Origin: Verrucomicrobiota bacterium
GTDB taxonomy: Bacteria; Verrucomicrobiota; Verrucomicrobiia; Limisphaerales; UBA9464
DNA: 64,000 nucleotides
Assembly: GCA_017309115.1 (NCBI GenBank)
Contig: JAFLEF010000030.1
Coordinates: forward strand, 25,575-89,574
Direction of reading: 5' to 3'
In this document: one piece after another, positions 53,819 to 60,850 of the stretch
How positions within the stretch are numbered: the stretch's first letter is position 1
Layout of the letters: the number at the start of each line of letters is the position of its first letter
Made by a program: the position numbers and the translations under genes
Notes under the pieces: generated by a model
What the model was told of the DNA's origin: nothing
Seen by the model: the letters and a program-made list of their open reading frames with translations, nothing else
Databases searched by the model: none

Positions 53819-54556
53819 TCAGGCGGCGGTCGACTTGCGCTTCTGGCGCAGCTTTCGCCACGTGGCCAAGCCGCCGGCGCCCAGGGCGGCGAGCAGTCCG
53901 GTCTCGGCCGGTTCCGGAACGGCACCGGCGTTGATCGCGACGTTCTGGGTCGATTGGTAGGCGAAGTCGTGGAGGGTGACTGTTTGAGCGGTTTTGTCGT
54001 AGGTCATGCGCAGCCAGCCGTAATAATAATTGACGTTGCCCTCGCCGATGTTGTCCAGCCGAACACCTACATAGCCCGTGACGCTCCCTGAGTTCGGATT
54101 CCAAGGGAAACCAGGTTCATTGTTAAAGTTAGCGTAACTCGTAATCTCTGTGTTCCACCCGGCAGCACCTCCGCTGGCCCCGATGGACTGGCCTGAAGCG
54201 AATCGGCTGAGCTGTGCACCTTCAGTCGGCAAAAACGGAGGACCGGGCCGCCCGTCATAGGCCAGAGAATTCACCCCTCCTCCGGAGAACAATTGGATGT
54301 AGTTCGAGCCGAAGTAATCGACAATCAGGGCGCCTCCCGCGACGAAGTCTCCGTTAATGAAGTCAACTCCGATATTGTCACCGACTCCTAAAACGACATC
54401 GGTCGGGTTGGTATAGACAATGGCCGCCTGACTGCCGACGACCGAAGTCGTCAGGGCCAGAACCGTGGCGGAGTAGTGTCCAAAGCGATTGGAAGAAATG
54501 CTTCCAACGGAATCAGCAGCAGCAGCAGCAGCAGGAGCAGGAGCAAGCTTGGTCAT
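53819..54556 (-). CDS. PEP-CTERM sorting domain protein
   Basis: From the ATG at 54556 it is 245 aa; one at 54607 is possible. The N-terminus has a run of Ala (APAPAAAAAADSV) encoded by a GCT/GCA-type triplet repeat at about 54520-54545, then a hydrophobic stretch YSATVLALTTSVVGSQA serving as signal. The C-terminus is a textbook PEP-CTERM tag: VPEPAETGLLAALGAGGLAT followed by WRKLRQKRKS. Exosortase removes this tag and anchors or releases the protein at the surface. The body (TNPTDVVLGVGDNIGVDFIN; GWLRMTYDKTAQTVTLHDFA) is beta-rich without known function. No exosortase gene is in the window. Confidence 0.92.
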   Translation of the reverse strand: MTKLAPAPAAAAAADSVGSISSNRFGHYSATVLALTTSVVGSQAAIVYTNPTDVVLGVGDNIGVDFINGDFVAGGALIVDYFGSNYIQLFSGGGVNSLAYDGRPGPPFLPTEGAQLSRFASGQSIGASGGAAGWNTEITSYANFNNEPGFPWNPNSGSVTGYVGVRLDNIGEGNVNYYYGWLRMTYDKTAQTVTLHDFAYQSTQNVAINAGAVPEPAETGLLAALGAGGLATWRKLRQKRKSTAA

Positions 54557-54703
54557 ACGAGGAGGAGTGACTGGGTTTGGGGTCCAGCTTTTTGTGATTA
54601 GAATCACGGAATCATTCGGATGGCAAGTGGTTCAACGGGTTTGGAGGCCTTCGGGGGCCTTCGGGGCCTTGAAACCACAGTTTCGGACGGGGCGAAAAGG
54701 CCT

Positions 54704-55903
54704 TCACCGCGCTCCAGCTTGGGTGCGTCGAAACGATTCCAACAGCCGCTCCACGTACGCTGTCGGATGAAACTGGGCGTAGTGTTGCCGGGCGGCGGTG
54801 CCCATTTCCCGACAGCGCTCAGGAGCCGTCAGCAGGGTTCGCACGGCCGCCCCGAAGGCCGCCGGAGTTCGTTCCACCACTCCCAAGCCAGTCACGCCGG
54901 GGGTGAGCCATTCGTCCACGGCGCCGCCTTGAAAGGCCACAATCGGACGGCCATGGGCCATGGCTTCCACGCCGATCAGCCCGAAAGGTTCCCGGCGAAT
55001 CACCGGGAACAGAACCAGCTGTGCCCGGGCATACCAGCCATGCAATTCGGTCGGGCTAATTTCGCCCAGGAAGGTCACGCGGTCCGTCAGACCCAACGCG
55101 GCCGATTCGCGCTGCAGTTCGCCGCGCTGATTCCCATGACCGGCAATCACCAATTTCCACGGAACGTCCTTCAGCCCGGCCATAGCGCGCAGAGCCAGGT
55201 CCACACCCTTGCCCGGGGCTAAGCGTGACGGCAGGAGTAGAAGCCCGGGTTCAGTCTGGGCTGGGACGACCGGCGGATCGGCAAACAGAGGAACCAGGTC
55301 CACCCGGGAAGTCTGGTAGCCGTTCTCCTCCAGTCCCTGTTGCATGAAGCGGGAGGCTACCTGGAGCCGGACCCGATCCAGCGTCTTCAGCACGGAAAGA
55401 GCTTCCGTTCGTCGCCAGCGCTGCCAGTTGCCGACCGGATGTTTGCCGCCGCAACCTTGGGCGTAGTTCCAGAACAGGCACTGAGCCGAATGCGGTCGGT
55501 GACAGGGATTGAACCAGCGGTCCATGCGATCGCCGCTGGGGCAGAACCAGGTCTGATCGTGCAGAAACACGCAGGAGGGGCGCAGCGCCGCGGCTTCGGT
55601 CAACAGGCCCGGCCGGCGCACGTAATGAATCTGGATGACGTCAGGCTGGAAGGATTCGACTTGGGCGCGGAAAGCCTCGGGAGTGCCGCCTTCGGGGAGC
55701 GCGAAGGTGGGGCAGGTGACTTCGACGGGACCTTCGTCCTGATAGACCAGACCAACGGTGTGACCTGCGCGCGCGAGCCAATCGCAGGTCTCCACGACAA
55801 CGCGATTCATCCCGCCGTTGTGAGGTCGGGCGGAGTCGTTGATCAGCAGCACCCGCACCGCGGGACGATGCCGGCCCGGGTGCCGACAGGTCAACACTGC
55901 CAC
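54704..55903 (-). CDS. Glycosyltransferase family 4 (GT-B)
   Basis: The longest frame begins with GTG at 55903; a GTG at 55858 (VRVLLINDSARPHNGGMNRV) would fit the family N-terminus better. The GT-B fold is shown by LLINDSARPHNGGMNRVVVE, LLPSRLAPGKGVDLALRAMA, LVIAGHGNQRGELQRESAAL, and the nucleotide-sugar site FPVIRREPFGLIGVEAMAHG followed by RPIVAFQGGAVDEWL. It probably adds a sugar to an exopolysaccharide or other glycan. It lies upstream of the PEP-CTERM gene on the same strand, which fits surface-glycan work, but no wider cluster is visible. Confidence 0.9.
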   Translation of the reverse strand: MAVLTCRHPGRHRPAVRVLLINDSARPHNGGMNRVVVETCDWLARAGHTVGLVYQDEGPVEVTCPTFALPEGGTPEAFRAQVESFQPDVIQIHYVRRPGLLTEAAALRPSCVFLHDQTWFCPSGDRMDRWFNPCHRPHSAQCLFWNYAQGCGGKHPVGNWQRWRRTEALSVLKTLDRVRLQVASRFMQQGLEENGYQTSRVDLVPLFADPPVVPAQTEPGLLLLPSRLAPGKGVDLALRAMAGLKDVPWKLVIAGHGNQRGELQRESAALGLTDRVTFLGEISPTELHGWYARAQLVLFPVIRREPFGLIGVEAMAHGRPIVAFQGGAVDEWLTPGVTGLGVVERTPAAFGAAVRTLLTAPERCREMGTAARQHYAQFHPTAYVERLLESFRRTQAGAR

Positions 55904-56101
55904 AAGTGAGCTGAGAGCTGAGAGCTGAGAGGTCGGAAGGGTAGGGATGGAACGACGGGCCGTCCCCGGTTGGCCGGCGCAGCCGAGTGGAAAGCGGCGT
56001 AGCCGCCGACGGAAGGAGGCGCCATTCTGCCTCCCGACGGGTCCCGGGGAAACTGGTGCGTGGAGTCGTCTGGCGGAGTCAGCGCCTCGTCCCCTCGGCG
56101 G
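55904..56101. repeat. GCTGAGA array and one unit of the 193-bp repeat type
   Basis: A short GCTGAGA array (about 55909-55931) is followed by sequence starting GTAGCCGCCGACGGAAGGAG (56000) and ending GCGGCTACGG (56097-56106). This is a single diverged copy of the unit present four times in tandem at 60089-60850. It ends at the stop codon of the RluA-type gene. Confidence 0.75.
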
Positions 56102-56851
56102 CTACGGGGCCTGCCCTTCCGGTTCCCACGTGACCGGCTTTCCGGCGAGGAAATCGGCGAAGGGGGCTTCCGGTGCACTGGCGAACTCCCGTTCCTCACC
56201 CTGCCAGGGCAGCCAGAGCCGACTGGCGTGAAGGGCTTGCTGCGGGAGGAGGAGAATTCGGCATTGCTCCGGGGTGAGCTGCCGCTTCACGAAGGCCAGA
56301 TACAACAGTTCATCGGGACCATAGAGCTTGTCGCCCACCAAGGGATGACCGATCGCGGCCAGGTGCAGCCGGATCTGATGCTTGCGTCCGGTGTCCAACC
56401 GCACGCGCAGCAGGGAAAAAATCCCTTCGGGACGCTCGAACGTCCGCTCCCGCCACCAATGGGTCCGGGCGGAGGCTCCGTCGGGTCGAACACAGTCCTT
56501 GATGGCAATAATGCTGGCCTCGTCCTTGCCGAGCGGCAGTTCGATCAGGCCGGAAGGCGCGGAAACAGCTCCATGGACCAGGGCCAAATACTCCTTGGTG
56601 ACGAAGCCAGCCGCCCAGAGTTGGCGCAGTTCCACGGCGGCGTCCGGGGTTTTCGCGAAGATCATGACCCCGCTCGTCTCCCGATCGAGTCGATGCACCA
56701 TCTGGGGTTCGCCGTCGGTTCCCAGGTGCAGGCGGACCCGGCTGACCAGACTCGACCACGCGTCGCCCTTGGTGGGATGGCAGACCAATCCGGCGGGTTT
56801 ATGGAGCACCAGCAGGTCGGCGTCTTCGTGGATTACGGGGAAGAGATTCAC
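56102..56851 (-). CDS. RluA-family pseudouridine synthase
   Basis: The 249-aa protein starts with GTG at 56851 (VNLFPVIHEDADLLVLHKPA). The catalytic motif HRLDRETSGVMIFAKTP has the nucleophilic Asp; KHQIRLHLAAIGHPLVGDKL is the second RluA signature. There is no N-terminal S4 domain, so it is a short RluA/RluC-like enzyme that isomerises uridine in rRNA or tRNA. Which RNA is targeted cannot be told. It is divergent from the membrane protein at 56918. Confidence 0.92.
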   Translation of the reverse strand: MNLFPVIHEDADLLVLHKPAGLVCHPTKGDAWSSLVSRVRLHLGTDGEPQMVHRLDRETSGVMIFAKTPDAAVELRQLWAAGFVTKEYLALVHGAVSAPSGLIELPLGKDEASIIAIKDCVRPDGASARTHWWRERTFERPEGIFSLLRVRLDTGRKHQIRLHLAAIGHPLVGDKLYGPDELLYLAFVKRQLTPEQCRILLLPQQALHASRLWLPWQGEEREFASAPEAPFADFLAGKPVTWEPEGQAP

Positions 56852-56917
56852 CGGGGGCGAAGAGTGGGCACTTGGCCATTGGCATTTGGCAAGGCGCCGC
56901 TAGGGTCGCGCCCGTCG

Positions 56918-57553
56918 GTGAAGTTGCCTATTCGTTCCATTTTGCCTTGGGTGTTTGCGGGGGTGTTTGCCTTGAGCCGTTGGCCGGGACTCCTGCCTCC
57001 CAATTTCAGTGCGGCCTACGCACTGGTGTTTTGCGCGGGTGCCCTAATCCCAGGGCGCCTGGGCTGGGCCATGCCGCTCGGGACCCTGCTGGTCACCGAT
57101 CTGGCGCTCAACGTGTATTACCAAGTGAGCGGAGGCTGGGCGGTCTTCACGCCGTCGAATCTGTTGTTTCAGGCTACGAACTATCTGGGCTATGCCGTTC
57201 TTTTTGGGCTGGGTCGGGCGCTGGGACCGAAGGCGCGATGGTTGACTCTCCTCGGCGGTGGACTCCTGGGATCGATCCTGTTTTACCTCGTCACCAACAC
57301 GGCCGCTTGGTTGTTCAATCCCTTTCGCAATCCCGAGTATGTCCGCAATCTCGCCGGTTGGCTCATTGCACTCACCAAGGGTACGGGGGGCTTTCCGCAA
57401 ACGTGGGAATTCTTCCGGAACACGCTGCTCAGCGGAGGACTCTTCACCGCGTTGTTTGCCGGTTCCTGGGCCCTGGCGGCCAGTGAATCTCCGGCCGACA
57501 AGGGTGAGGAAGAGTCGGCGGAGGAACCCGAGCCGGAAGAGTCAAAGGGCTGA
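56918..57553 (+). CDS. DUF6580-like integral membrane protein
   Basis: The GTG at 56918 (VKLPIRSILPWVFAGVFALS) gives 211 aa and is preferred because upstream sequence is antisense to the RluA gene. About five membrane helices: WVFAGVFALSRWPGL, AAYALVFCAGALIPGRLGWA, LGTLLVTDLALNVYY, LLFQATNYLGYAVLFGLGRA, LTLLGGGLLGSILFYLVTNT and GGLFTALFAGSWALA. The pattern NFSAAYALVFCAGA ... TDLALNVYY resembles the DUF6580 group, which looks like the substrate-binding part of ECF-type vitamin transporters. The tail is acidic (EEESAEEPEPEESKG). Transport role is inferred only. Confidence 0.75.
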   Translation: MKLPIRSILPWVFAGVFALSRWPGLLPPNFSAAYALVFCAGALIPGRLGWAMPLGTLLVTDLALNVYYQVSGGWAVFTPSNLLFQATNYLGYAVLFGLGRALGPKARWLTLLGGGLLGSILFYLVTNTAAWLFNPFRNPEYVRNLAGWLIALTKGTGGFPQTWEFFRNTLLSGGLFTALFAGSWALAASESPADKGEEESAEEPEPEESKG

Positions 57554-57708
57554 GCGCTGAGAGACAGTCCGGGAAGCAGAGAGGAAAAATTCCCGGCTGG
57601 ATTGGATCGTTTCAGCTGATCCTTTCCGAGATTCGCTTGGAACCCGGTTGGGGGTTGATTCATGGTGAACCGCATCCGCGCGCTGAACATGTTCGCGGTC
57701 TTTTGCCC

Positions 57709-58446
57709 ATGAATCCGTCACTTCCTTCGGTCCTCCATAACGTCCACGGCGAGCGCCTTGAGTTCACGGTGCATTCCGGGGCCGCTCATCAGAAAACGCT
57801 GGTCCTCCTGGGGCATGGCGTCACGGGAAACAAGGATCGTCCGTTGCTGGTGGAATTGGCCCACCAGCTGGCGGCGGCGGGAGTTCACGTGCTGCGGTTC
57901 TCGTTTTCGGGCAACGGCGGCTCCGAGGGACGCTTCGTGGATTCGACGATTAGCAAAGAGGTTCAGGACCTCGGCTCGATCATCGACGCCCTGCCGGGGT
58001 GGACGCTGGGCTACGCCGGACACAGCATGGGCGGCGCGGTGGGGGTGCTGCGGGCGAGTCAGGATCCGCGTTTGAAGTTCCTGATTTCCCTGGCCGGCAT
58101 GGCCCACACGGCCGCGTTTGCCGACCGCGAGTTTGGCACTCTGATTCCCGGGGCGGCCCTGATGTGGGACAAGCCGGAGTGCCCGTTGTCGCAGGCCTGG
58201 GTCGACGATTTGAACCAAATCGGCAGCGTCCGCGAGGCCGCGGCGCGGGTGAAGGTTCCGTGGTTGTTGGTCCACGGCGTGGTGGATGACGTGGTGCCGG
58301 TTCAGGATTCCCGGGACCTGTTCGCTGTCGCCCACGAGCCGAAGCAACTCATTGAGTTTCCGGAGGCGGATCACGTCTTCTCGGATCAGCACGGCGTGGC
58401 CATGGCGAAAGCGGTGACGGGATGGGTGGTGGCGCGGAAAAGCTGA
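57709..58446 (+). CDS. Alpha/beta hydrolase
   Basis: The ATG at 57709 (MNPSLPSVLHNVHGERLEFT) gives 245 aa. The fold signs are LVLLGHGVTGNKDRPLLVEL (oxyanion region), the nucleophile elbow GYAGHSMGGAVGVL with Ser, LLVHGVVDDVVPVQDSRDLF with Asp, and EADHVFSD with His. It is a cytosolic serine hydrolase or esterase of unknown substrate. The stop codon TGA lies in the first GCTGAGA unit of the following array (AAAAGCTGA). Confidence 0.88.
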   Translation: MNPSLPSVLHNVHGERLEFTVHSGAAHQKTLVLLGHGVTGNKDRPLLVELAHQLAAAGVHVLRFSFSGNGGSEGRFVDSTISKEVQDLGSIIDALPGWTLGYAGHSMGGAVGVLRASQDPRLKFLISLAGMAHTAAFADREFGTLIPGAALMWDKPECPLSQAWVDDLNQIGSVREAAARVKVPWLLVHGVVDDVVPVQDSRDLFAVAHEPKQLIEFPEADHVFSDQHGVAMAKAVTGWVVARKS

Positions 58447-58722
58447 GAGCTGAGAGCTGAGAGGAAAGCAGGTAAGCGGGAAGCGGGAAGCCCGGTGGGG
58501 CGACGCTCTGCGGAGCCGTTCGTGGGTGGAGTGGTGACGCGAGTATTTGCCAGGACGCGGACGACTCAGGGGAAACCTGGCGCCCCCATTTCGAGATCTT
58601 CCGGTTCCACCTTCACGTCCTCCACGGGAAACCTCCCCGATCGATTGCGTCAGCAGAACTGGGAAAACTGGGAGGCAGCTGCGCCTGGATTTGGCTTTAC
58701 CTCTCAGCTCTCAGCTCTCAGC
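58440..58722. repeat. Heptamer arrays in both directions, element end
   Basis: A GCTGAGA array (58440-58462), GGGAAGC units (about 58472-58489) and the left end of a palindromic element (GGTGGGGCGA, 58494-58503) with a degenerate interior are present. An inverted array (CTCTCAGCTCTCAGC) lies at about 58702-58722 and touches the stop codon of the gene at 58723. No gene is seen. Confidence 0.7.
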
Positions 58723-59997
58723 TCACCGCTGCCCCACCCAGCGCGGGTGATCCACTCCGGCAGGACTCGTGGCGAGTTCGCGGGGGACGCGGGCTTGGGT
58801 GTCTTGGATCCACAGGGATGGGACGCCTCCGGTGTCGGCGCGGCAGAAGAGTGTCCACTGACCGTCCGCCGACTGACAACCTCGGAAGTCCCAACGCCCA
58901 GGAATGGCTGGGGTGAGAGACTGCTCTGCGAGGGTCTGGGGATGTATGGACGTCAGATGGGTTCCGCCCCGGGCCGCGTCCGGCTTGAAGTCGCGGTTGA
59001 AGTGGTCGGTGTCTGGCCGCTGGGCTTGATACTCCCAGGCCACCTTCGAATCCGGCAGCCGCTGGGGGATCAGAACTGCCCCGTCGCGCGTCCACGCCAC
59101 CACGTTGGAGCCTCCACCGCGATGCGCCGCGTCGCCGTAGGTGGCGGCAAACCACATGGACTGACCGCGGGTCAGTAAGCGGGGCTCCCGACCGTCGGGC
59201 CGGCAGACTTCCACGTCGCACCAGTCATGCCCGGGATCGTTGCGGAACAGGCAGTCCGAATACGCGAGCCACTCGGAGTCAGGCGACCATTGCGGTCCGA
59301 AGTACAAGTGTTCCGGATGAGCCCGCACCCGAACGCGTTCGCCGCCCTCGGGATTGCTGGTCCAGATTTCGTAGCCGTTCGGACCGGCCAGATGATAGGC
59401 CACCCGACGCCCATCCGGACTCAGGGAGAATCCGTACGGCAGACCTTCCCCGGCCCGGGTGAACTCCCGGGCATCGGATCCGTCGAGGTTCATGTTGTAG
59501 ACCTGACCGACCCGGTTCTTCACCACCTGCACGAGCAGTCGTCCGTTCGCCAGGAGCAGTTGCGGCGTATAGAACACCGCTATCCGATCCCGGGTCGCAA
59601 TCTCCTCCAGAGCGCCGGTGTCGAGGTTGTAAATCCACAGGTGGGTAGGGGTCTGGGTGTAATACTCCTCGAACGGTTTCCCGGGTCCGTCGCGGCGGGG
59701 TTCCATGCTCAACAGCAGAACCCGTTGACCGTCGGGGAAGAATCCGGCGGGCTGCCACGTCGCTTGATTCGGAACGCTCAATTCGAGCACGCGCCGCCCG
59801 GTGCCATCGGCATTCATCATCACCGTCTTGCCTTCCGACACGAAGAAGAAGCGGTCCGGAGTTTTGCTGGTGCTGGTCGGGAGGGTCGAAGTGGACCGGC
59901 AGGAAATCCCGGAGATCCCGGCGGGAACGGCCAAGGCCAGTCCCAGGAATCGACGACGGGTCCATCCGGAACCCGGGATCAGTGGCGCGGGAAGCAT
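58723..59997 (-). CDS. TAT-exported TolB-like beta-propeller protein
   Basis: From the ATG at 59997 it is 424 aa. The start contains a twin-arginine signal, TRRRFLGLALAVPAGISGIS, with a lipobox-like SGISC. The body has PD40/TolB-type repeats: GFSLSPDGRRVAYHLAGPNG, YEIWTSNPEGGERVRV, QWSPDSEWLAYSDCLFRND and GCQSADGQWTLFCRAD. The order resembles oligogalacturonate lyase-type propellers, which fold in the cytosol before export, but the catalytic residues cannot be confirmed. Function is unknown. Confidence 0.8.
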   Translation of the reverse strand: MLPAPLIPGSGWTRRRFLGLALAVPAGISGISCRSTSTLPTSTSKTPDRFFFVSEGKTVMMNADGTGRRVLELSVPNQATWQPAGFFPDGQRVLLLSMEPRRDGPGKPFEEYYTQTPTHLWIYNLDTGALEEIATRDRIAVFYTPQLLLANGRLLVQVVKNRVGQVYNMNLDGSDAREFTRAGEGLPYGFSLSPDGRRVAYHLAGPNGYEIWTSNPEGGERVRVRAHPEHLYFGPQWSPDSEWLAYSDCLFRNDPGHDWCDVEVCRPDGREPRLLTRGQSMWFAATYGDAAHRGGGSNVVAWTRDGAVLIPQRLPDSKVAWEYQAQRPDTDHFNRDFKPDAARGGTHLTSIHPQTLAEQSLTPAIPGRWDFRGCQSADGQWTLFCRADTGGVPSLWIQDTQARVPRELATSPAGVDHPRWVGQR

Positions 59998-60049
59998 CGC
60001 GCTATGGGGCGTCCGGAGCGGGTGGGGAGGCAAGGGGGAAGAGAAGCTG

Positions 60050-60850
60050 AGAGCTGAGAGCTGAGAGCTGAGAGGTCGGAAGGGTGGCGTAGCCGCCGAC
60101 GGAAGGAGGCGCCATTCATCCTCTGGACGCGTCCCGGGGAAACTGGTGCGTGGAGTTGTCTGGCAGAGTCTGTCAGCGCGTCGTCCCCTCCGCGGCTACG
60201 GAGGTGCGCGGTTCGGTGAAGCGTCATTCGCCGGGACGCGAACGGCTCGGTGGAACCTCGCCCTATCGGATGGAAAGCCGCGTAGCCGCCGACGGAAGGA
60301 TGCGCCATTCATCCTCTGGACGCGTCCCGGGGAAACTGGTGCGTGGAGTTGTCTGGCAGAGACAGTCAGCGCGTCGTCCCCTCCGCGGCTACGGAGGTGC
60401 GCGGTTGGGTGAAGCGTCATTCGCCGGGACGCGAACGGCTCGGTGGAACCTCGCCCTACCGGTTGGAAAGCGGTGTAGCCGCCGACGGAAGGAGGCGCCA
60501 TTCATCCTCTGGAGGCGTCCCGGGGAAACTGGTGCGTGGAGTTGTCTGGCAGAGTGAGTCAGCGCGTCGTCCCCTCCGCGGCTACGGAGGTGCGCGGTTG
60601 GGTGAAGCGTCATTCGCCGGAACGCGAACGGCTCGGTGGAACCTCGCCCTACCGGTTGGAAAGCGGTGTAGCCGCCGACAGAAGGAGGCGCCATTCCGCC
60701 TCCCGACGCGTCCCGGGGAAACTGGTGTGTGGAGTCGTCTGGCAGAGTCAGTCAGCGCGTCGTCCCCTCCGCGGCTACGAAGCTATACGGCTCCGCGGAG
60801 CATCGCCCTACCGCTTACCTCTCAGCTCTCAGCTCTCAGCTTCCCCAAAA
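60050..60850. repeat. Four tandem 193-bp repeat units flanked by heptamer arrays
   Basis: The marker GTAGCCGCCGAC begins at 60089, 60282, 60475 and 60668, exactly 193 bp apart each time. Each unit contains GTAGCCGC and its complement GCGGCTAC about 110 bp later, and the first three end with the palindromic-element end GGTGGAACCTCGCCCTAYC. The last unit is truncated and replaced by GGCTCCGCGGAGCATCGCCC. A GCTGAGA array lies before (60048-60074) and its mirror after (about 60822-60841). Open frames of about 100 aa on both strands here are only repeat translations. Confidence 0.95.

Noticed and set aside
56060-56917. N-terminal 286 codons of a long plus-strand frame leading into the membrane protein
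   Set aside because: This part is antisense to the RluA-type gene; the real membrane protein starts with GTG at 56918.
60050-60850. CRISPR array
   Set aside because: Repeats are 193 bp units in direct tandem without variable spacers, and there are no cas genes. The heptamer arrays are likewise simple tandem repeats.
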